Shown: in pieces, positions 6,062-9,581 of the stretch
Layout of the letters: every line of letters begins with the position of its first letter
How positions within the stretch are numbered: the stretch's first letter is position 1
Assembly: GCA_023246885.1 (NCBI GenBank)
Contig: JAHFHN010000019.1
Span: forward strand, 1-9,581
Origin: Microcaldota archaeon
Lineage (GTDB): Archaea; Micrarchaeota; Micrarchaeia; Norongarragalinales; UBA8480
DNA length: 9,581 bases
Reading direction: 5' to 3'
The notes under the pieces: generated by a model
The model's input: the letters and a program-made list of their open reading frames with translations, nothing else
Database searches by the model: none
What the model was told of the DNA's origin: nothing
Translations under genes and position numbers: made by a program

Positions 6062-6799
6062 TTATTTTGAAGAACTTCGTAAAGTGTTAAACGCCAATAG
6101 GCTATTGCGTTTGTTCTGTAGCACAACATGCCATTTCTTTGGATTTTCAATGTGTTTCATTACTTTCTTTGCCACGAACTCCGGAAGCATAGCGTTTTTG
6201 TAAAAGTCAGTTTCGTAAATTTCTGGATTGTGTTTGAAGATTTCAGTTTTAAAAGCACCGGGAGAAAATGCAGTAACTTTTATTCCGGTTCCATTTAGCT
6301 GTTTTCCGAGGCAAGCAGTAAATGCAATTAATGCAGCTTTGGCAGAACCGTAAGCAACGTTTCCAGTCATATAATCAACACCTGCAGTTGAGCCGATATT
6401 TAGAATGTGGCCACTGTTTTGTTTTTTCATTATTTTCACTGCAACTTGACTACAATACATTGGACCAAAAGCGTTTGTCACAAACATATCTTGAATTTCC
6501 ATAGGGGTGAGTTCTTCAAAAATAGTTTTCTTCCACGTGCCAGCGTTATTTATCAAAAGGTCAAGCCTGCCAAATTTACTTACGGCAGTGTTTACAAATT
6601 TTTCACAGTCTTTTGGATTAGTTACATCAATTACTACTGCAATTGCTTTGCAAGTCGAACCAAGCGAGTCAATAAGCTCTTGCAACTTGCCAGCGTTTCT
6701 CCCGCCAAGGACAAGCGCATACCCTTTTCGTGCAAGTAGCTTAGATAATTCCGCACCTAGCCCACCGTACGCGCCAGTTATAGCTGCTACTTTTTGCAT
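6062..6799 (-). CDS. Short-chain dehydrogenase/reductase (classical SDR), copy 2
   Basis: The 245-residue protein is a second classical SDR. It has TGAYGGLG (8-15), a GGRN turn after strand 2 (Arg34, again pointing to NADPH), VIDV (Asp58), NNAG (84-87) and Asn109 in TNAFG. The catalytic Ser137 is in NIGSTAG and Tyr150/Lys154 are in YGSAK. A frame extension from a TTG at 6856 adds 19 basic and polar residues. I prefer the ATG at 6799 because it opens straight into the first strand, and a TATA box at 6869-6876 would place the transcript start near 6847, downstream of that TTG. It resembles the neighbouring SDR in many segments (for example GLGAELSKL), with catalytic residues at the same numbers, so the two look like old duplicates placed tail to tail. 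The substrate is unknown. Confidence 0.88.
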   Translation of the reverse strand: MQKVAAITGAYGGLGAELSKLLARKGYALVLGGRNAGKLQELIDSLGSTCKAIAVVIDVTNPKDCEKFVNTAVSKFGRLDLLINNAGTWKKTIFEELTPMEIQDMFVTNAFGPMYCSQVAVKIMKKQNSGHILNIGSTAGVDYMTGNVAYGSAKAALIAFTACLGKQLNGTGIKVTAFSPGAFKTEIFKHNPEIYETDFYKNAMLPEFVAKKVMKHIENPKKWHVVLQNKRNSLLAFNTLRSSSK

Positions 6800-6867
6800 A
6801 CTAGGTTTATTTATTCTAAATTTATTAAGCAGATGCGACTTTTGGGAGTACAGCAAAATATGACAGG

Positions 6868-6876
6868 TTTTATATA
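6868..6876. promoter_or_regulatory. Shared TATATA core between divergent SDR and DUF4870 genes
   Basis: TTTTATATAGG on the plus strand (box about 6868-6876) and CTATATAAAA on the minus strand overlap on one TATATA core. Predicted starts would be near 6895-6900 for the membrane protein and near 6847 for the SDR, each with a plausible leader of about 35-50 bases. No other good TATA box is seen for either gene in this 134-base gap. Confidence 0.5.
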
Positions 6877-6900
6877 GGCTGCGAGAGTGATATTGTCAAG

Positions 6901-6912
6901 CCTCTGTAGAGG
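6901..6912 (+). other. Leader hairpin ahead of the DUF4870 gene
   Basis: CCTC and GAGG pair around a TGTA loop, with possible closing by G6900 and T6913. Given the TATA box at 6868-6876, this would lie at the extreme 5' end of the message. The AGAGGT on its 3' arm resembles a Shine-Dalgarno site but is too far from the start; the working site is probably AGGTG at 6923-6927, six bases before the ATG. Confidence 0.35.
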
Positions 6913-6933
6913 TAAAATAAATAGGTGTAATGA

Positions 6934-7308
6934 ATGGCAAAGAAGAGTTCAAAAGGTGGTAATAAAAAAATGGCAACAAAATCAGACAATGCGCTGCTCT
7001 CAGCGTTATCTTATCCAATTCCAATAGTTGGATTGTATCTATTCTTAACTCAAAAAGAAGATTTAACAGCTAAATTTCACGGCTTACAAGCAGTATTATA
7101 CTGGGTATTAGCTTGGGTAGTTGTTATGGTACTTGGATTAGTATTTGGCACACTCTCATTCTTAGGCGCATTAATGTGGCTAGCAGTAGTTCCATTATTG
7201 TGGTTAGCAATGTGGGTATATGCATTATACGTTGGCTACAAGGCATACAAAGGAGAAAAAGTGTTAATGCCAGTTGTTGGCGCACTTGCTGAAAAACACG
7301 CAAGTTAA
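6934..7308 (+). CDS. DUF4870 / Tic20-like small integral membrane protein
   Basis: The 124-residue protein has a lysine-rich hydrophilic N-terminus (1-19) and three hydrophobic segments at about 21-38, 51-72 and 75-101. It ends in a short polar tail. The pattern FHGLQAVLYW (48-57) after the first segment, and ALYVGYKAYKGEKVLMPVVG (97-116) at the end, are typical of DUF4870 proteins, which are related to chloroplast Tic20 and occur widely in bacteria and archaea without a settled function. The ATG at 6934 has an AGGTG ribosome-binding site six bases upstream; a second ATG at codon 13 is a less likely start. It faces away from the second SDR and shares its promoter core. A long T-rich tract follows at once, so it is probably transcribed alone. 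Confidence 0.83.
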   Translation: MAKKSSKGGNKKMATKSDNALLSALSYPIPIVGLYLFLTQKEDLTAKFHGLQAVLYWVLAWVVVMVLGLVFGTLSFLGALMWLAVVPLLWLAMWVYALYVGYKAYKGEKVLMPVVGALAEKHAS

Positions 7309-7313
7309 ACATA

Positions 7314-7406
7314 AACTTCTCTTCATTTTTTATTTTTTTTAAATTTTTCTTTTCCTTCTTTTTTTAATTCTATTTTTTAGTTCTTTTTTTTTATTTTGTT
7401 ATTTAG
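7314..7406 (+). terminator. Long T-rich transcription terminator after the DUF4870 gene
   Basis: About 90 bases on the plus strand are almost wholly T with some C and A, and only two G in the core. There are at least six runs of five or more T, the longest nine. Archaeal RNA polymerase stops at such tracts without a hairpin. The tract begins within ten bases of the stop codon and is much longer than one terminator needs. Confidence 0.65.
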
Positions 7407-7421
7407 CGAAGCAGCATCAGC

Positions 7422-7429
7422 TATAAAAG
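7422..7429 (+). promoter_or_regulatory. TATA box for the unknown gene pair at 7451-8262
   Basis: CTATAAAAGAG is a strong archaeal TATA box. The expected start lies 25-29 bases downstream, at or next to the ATG at 7451. This predicts a leaderless message and argues against the upstream TTG at 7436 as the start codon. Confidence 0.6.
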
Positions 7430-7450
7430 AGTTGCTTGGGTAAATCGTTT

Positions 7451-7903
7451 ATGTCGGTAATTGAAAAAAGAGCTGCTGCTGAAGCTCATTTGAAAGCAAT
7501 TGGAATGCCAAGATATGGCTGGCTTCATAAGGATTTACAAGTTGCTTTACACACTGCACGCAATGAAGGCAAAATTACTGATAAAGAATTAAGGGGTCTC
7601 GGCGATTTGTTAAGACAAACAACTGCTGAGCGAATGAAACCACATTTAGACGAAGCAAACAAAATTGCTAAACGCGTTTCAAGCGACGCAGCTTTTGACC
7701 ATTTAATGTACGCAGTTAACTTAGTGCTTGGCGCGCCGCTTGAAGCAAAGCGTTTAGTAATAAAACACGAAGATTTACATCACGAAGTAAAACAAAAAGT
7801 AAACGAATTACTAGCTGCAAGGAAAAAACGAACAAGTAGTTTAGTTGGCGCAGCAACCTTAACAGCACCAAGTGCAATTATTGGTGCGGCAGGGGTTTTC
7901 TAA
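7451..7903 (+). CDS. Hypothetical protein with hydrophobic C-terminus
   Basis: I do not recognise this 150-residue protein. It is rich in Ala, Lys, His and Leu and looks mostly helical. Residues 1-105 form several amphipathic segments, including RYGWLHKDLQVALHTARNEG (21-40). A very basic stretch (ARKKRTSS) near 123-130 precedes a final hydrophobic run of about 20 residues with small side chains (LVGAATLTAPSAIIGAAGVF). That ending could be a C-terminal membrane anchor with a cytosolic basic flank, or the hydrophobic core of a small domain. The start at ATG 7451 is chosen over a TTG five codons earlier because a TATA box at 7422-7429 predicts transcription starting there. The next gene begins 5 bases after its stop, so the two almost certainly share a message and probably a job. 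Confidence 0.65.
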   Translation: MSVIEKRAAAEAHLKAIGMPRYGWLHKDLQVALHTARNEGKITDKELRGLGDLLRQTTAERMKPHLDEANKIAKRVSSDAAFDHLMYAVNLVLGAPLEAKRLVIKHEDLHHEVKQKVNELLAARKKRTSSLVGAATLTAPSAIIGAAGVF

Positions 7904-7908
7904 TTCAC

Positions 7909-8262
7909 ATGGTTCAACATCCAGATTATTTTAATCTTTATCCATCTTCACATAAAGTTTTAGGCGGCGCAGTGCTTGGAACTTTAGTTCCTGCCGCTGT
8001 TTCGGTTGCTGACTATAAGGCTGGTTCACCTGCTGTTCGAGAAGCAACTAATAAGGTTATTAAAAAAGGAAAAACGCTATTTTTAGATCGGCGGAACACA
8101 ATCAGCGTGGCGCATGCGCGTGAGACGCACCCGTTTCTAATTGTTGACCGACACGGGGATGTGCATTTGATCCCGAAAACTAAGTATCAGACTGCACTGG
8201 CAAACGCACAGCGGACTTTTCTAAAGCACGTTGTCCCCGGAAGATACAGAGCCGAGTTATGA
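7909..8262 (+). CDS. Hypothetical protein with N-terminal hydrophobic segment
   Basis: I do not recognise this 117-residue protein. After 16 polar residues (MVQHPDYFNLYPSS opening) comes a hydrophobic, glycine- and alanine-rich segment at about 17-36, which could be one membrane span. A basic soluble part follows. Its centre (THPFLIVDRHGDVHLIPK, about 73-90) looks like a beta hairpin around an Asp-Arg-His-Gly turn, and a terminal helix ends KHVVPGRYRAEL. It starts 5 bases after the preceding unknown gene, which itself ends in a hydrophobic run, so the two products may meet in or at the membrane. Its second half uses more GC-rich codons than the first. A T-rich stretch follows the TGA, and the next gene is convergent. 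Confidence 0.6.
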   Translation: MVQHPDYFNLYPSSHKVLGGAVLGTLVPAAVSVADYKAGSPAVREATNKVIKKGKTLFLDRRNTISVAHARETHPFLIVDRHGDVHLIPKTKYQTALANAQRTFLKHVVPGRYRAEL

Positions 8263-8295
8263 TTTTGTTGCTTCTTTTTTTGTTTTCACTTTTTG
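8263..8295 (+). terminator. T-rich terminator after the unknown gene pair
   Basis: Several T runs (TTTTG, CTTCTTTTTTT, GTTTTC, CTTTTTGG) follow directly after the TGA at 8260-8262. The tract runs into the 3' end of the convergent Hsp20-family gene, so the two transcripts probably overlap at their ends. Confidence 0.5.
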
Positions 8296-8651
8296 GGTAT
8301 TCTTATTTCCATTACTCCATGTTTAAACGTGGCTTTTGTTCGCGTTTGGTCGACTGGCGTTGTGAAGTGAAAGGTTTTTGAAAATCCATAGAGGCGAGTG
8401 ACTTCGTGACTATAGTAGCCCATTCTAGCTAGTTGACTCGAGTCAGATGGGCCGGCTATTTTCAGCGTGATTGACTCACTGTTTCCTTCTAGTTTAACTT
8501 CTTCTTTTACAATGCTTGGCAAATAAGCGATTATGATTACTTCTGTTGGTGTTTGAAATTGTTCGAATGACAATTCATTGCCACTTGGTGCGCTTATTTC
8601 TTTTTTTGATTCGCTTGAATTTAATTGGTTTTGGGTTTTGAATTCATTCAT
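8286..8651 (-). CDS. Hsp20 / alpha-crystallin family small chaperone
   Basis: Small heat-shock proteins hold unfolding proteins in a refoldable state without ATP. The 121-residue product has a polar N-terminal arm of about 35 residues (Ser-, Gln- and Glu-rich) followed by an alpha-crystallin domain: EVIIIAYLPSIVKEEVKLEG (37-56), SITLKIAG (60-67), the central VTRLYGFSKTFHFTTPVD (84-101), and the signature ATFKHGVMEIRIPK (107-120), which matches A-x-x-x-n-G-v-L. The protein stops right after the domain. It therefore lacks the usual C-terminal I-x-I tail that links dimers into large oligomers, so it may stay a dimer or act as a partner-specific cochaperone. Its ATG overlaps the herA stop (ATGA), implying coupled translation with that DNA-repair ATPase, an unusual pairing. 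Confidence 0.82.
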   Translation of the reverse strand: MNEFKTQNQLNSSESKKEISAPSGNELSFEQFQTPTEVIIIAYLPSIVKEEVKLEGNSESITLKIAGPSDSSQLARMGYYSHEVTRLYGFSKTFHFTTPVDQTRTKATFKHGVMEIRIPKK

Positions 8652-9581
8652 AGAAATGCGTCCACGTCACTTGGTTTAAGTTCAACTGTTTTTGACTCAA
8701 ATTCTTTGGCGAGATCTTCTAACTTGACACTGGATGAGCCAAGAGTGGATTTTGGCCGGATTTTGACAAACGTGGGAAAGTTAGTTGCTTCGCCTATAAC
8801 TATACCTTCACCGGGTCGAAGGGTTGTAATTGCATCTAAGCTATTTTTGTCAATTCCTTCACAGCTTTCGCCAATGTGTTGTAAATCATATGGGTTCGTT
8901 ACTCGCATTACTATGAAGCTATTGCATTGGGATAAGGCAGTTGTGCTTAATTGTACTGGTCTTTGTGAAACTAGACATAAGCAAGCGCCGAACTTGCGTC
9001 CTTCGCGTGCAATTGACTCAATTATTGGTTTAGAAATTGAATTTTCGCTTTTTGCTTTTTCGCGGGCGAATAAATGTGCTTCTTCAACTACAAGTACAAA
9101 TGGAGGAGTATTTCCTTGGCGGCGTTGGTTGAATAGTTTTCTGCCAAAGAACCACGCCACTACTTGTTTAGCGCGATTACCGAGGTTAGATAAGTCAAAT
9201 ACAATTAGTTTACCGGGCTTGACTATGTTAAGTCCAGGTGAGTCAAATGCGCCAAATAGTTTCAATTGGCCGACTTCATCAAGTACATCTGATAGGTTTG
9301 TTTTAGTTGATTCATAACTAGCGGCTATCAATTCGTCAAGCGTGATTGGCTTTCCTTCAGTTGCACAAGCTTCTTTTACTTTTGCAAATAACTTGCTATA
9401 TTCTCTTCTTGCAGCGGCGGTTAGCGAAGGAGCTAGCTCAGACAACAGTGAAGCGGATAGGTGAGCTGCTGAAATTTGAATTGCATCGCCTTTTACAACA
9501 ATTGTTGATTCGCGAAAAGGTGAAGCAGGGTGGGAAAACCCAGCGTAGTCTCCATGAGGGTCAAGCACAATTACCGCTAGT
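8648..9581 (-). CDS. herA: HerA-family DNA translocase ATPase, C-terminal part (5' end outside window)
   Basis: HerA is the hexameric DNA pump that works with the NurA nuclease to resect DNA ends for Mre11-Rad50-dependent repair. The visible part runs from VIVLDPHGDY, the strand after Walker A, to the stop. Counting from the GTG at 9568, it includes LIVFDLSNLG (121-130), Walker B LVVEEAHLF (159-167), the REGRKFG segment with likely arginine finger (188-194), SQRPVQLSTTALSQCNSFIV (201-220), and the closing strand region RPGEGIVIGEATNFP (251-265). The frame stays open to base 9580, so that GTG is not the start. The HAS barrel and Walker A lie beyond the window. NurA is not adjacent on this side; an Hsp20-family gene overlaps the stop by ATGA. 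Confidence 0.9.
   Translation of the reverse strand, partial: LAVIVLDPHGDYAGFSHPASPFRESTIVVKGDAIQISAAHLSASLLSELAPSLTAAARREYSKLFAKVKEACATEGKPITLDELIAASYESTKTNLSDVLDEVGQLKLFGAFDSPGLNIVKPGKLIVFDLSNLGNRAKQVVAWFFGRKLFNQRRQGNTPPFVLVVEEAHLFAREKAKSENSISKPIIESIAREGRKFGACLCLVSQRPVQLSTTALSQCNSFIVMRVTNPYDLQHIGESCEGIDKNSLDAITTLRPGEGIVIGEATNFPTFVKIRPKSTLGSSSVKLEDLAKEFESKTVELKPSDVDAFL

Noticed and set aside
7314..7450. Replication origin in the AT-rich tract
   Set aside because: No origin recognition box repeats or adjacent orc1/cdc6 gene are visible. A terminator followed by a promoter explains the sequence.
7451..8262. A single gene split by a frameshift
   Set aside because: The frame of the second gene is open upstream of its ATG, but its translation there looks random, while the first protein ends in a coherent hydrophobic segment. 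A 5-base gap with a good ATG fits two genes.
8625..9317. Plus-strand 230-codon frame opposite herA
   Set aside because: It covers conserved HerA motifs on the other strand, and its translation has no recognisable domain. It is a by-product of codon use in herA.
9566..9568. GTG start codon for a short HerA-like protein
   Set aside because: The frame stays open to the window edge with the expected preceding strand, and Walker A would be missing from such a protein. The gene is simply cut by the window.

Overview
The window reads as an AT-rich archaeal chromosome segment. The evidence is an archaeal-type EF-1beta, a RibL-like FAD synthase, a Rad50 with a CPTC zinc hook, the C-terminal part of a HerA hexameric ATPase, a COG2888-type Zn-ribbon microprotein, TATA-box promoters, T-rich terminators, and a tRNA gene with a bulge-helix-bulge (BHB) intron and no encoded CCA. 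The small compact genes and split repair genes would suit a small-genome archaeon such as a DPANN lineage, but that placement is inference.

Layout, left half: (1) 1-357, + strand, the 3' end of a gene entering from the left, possibly a methyltransferase. (2) 395-1536, + strand, a two-gene unit: a winged-helix regulator with two tandem palindromes in its promoter, then an alpha/beta hydrolase. (3) 1528-4152, - strand, rad50, overlapping the hydrolase tail-to-tail by 9 bases. (4) 4213-5046, - strand, a tight operon of a 51-residue Zn-ribbon protein, a FAD synthase-like nucleotidyltransferase (ATGA overlap) and EF-1beta, driven by a good TATA box at 5133-5140. rad50 lies 60 bases downstream and may share this transcript or use its own promoter.

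Layout, right half: (5) 5214-5326, + strand, tRNA-Arg(GCG) with a 39-nt intron, followed 38 bases later by a short-chain dehydrogenase (SDR) gene that may be co-transcribed with it. (6) 6062-6799, - strand, a second, paralogous SDR, convergent with the first. (7) 6934-7308, + strand, a DUF4870/Tic20-like membrane protein; it diverges from the second SDR around a shared TATATA core and is followed by a tract of about 90 T-rich bases. (8) 7451-8262, + strand, two adjacent unrecognised small genes, the first probably leaderless. (9) 8286-9581, - strand, herA (its N-terminal part lies outside the window) overlapping an Hsp20-family gene by ATGA.

Together the genes cover DNA end processing (Rad50, HerA), translation (EF-1beta, Zn-ribbon, tRNA-Arg), flavin nucleotide synthesis and SDR redox chemistry. 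No CRISPR array, insertion sequence, rRNA or clear mobile element was seen. No stretch over 300 bases lacks a gene. The items most worth a second look are the herA-hsp20 coupling, the unknown gene pair at 7451-8262, the tandem operators at 406-431, and the tRNA intron with its adjoining SDR gene.
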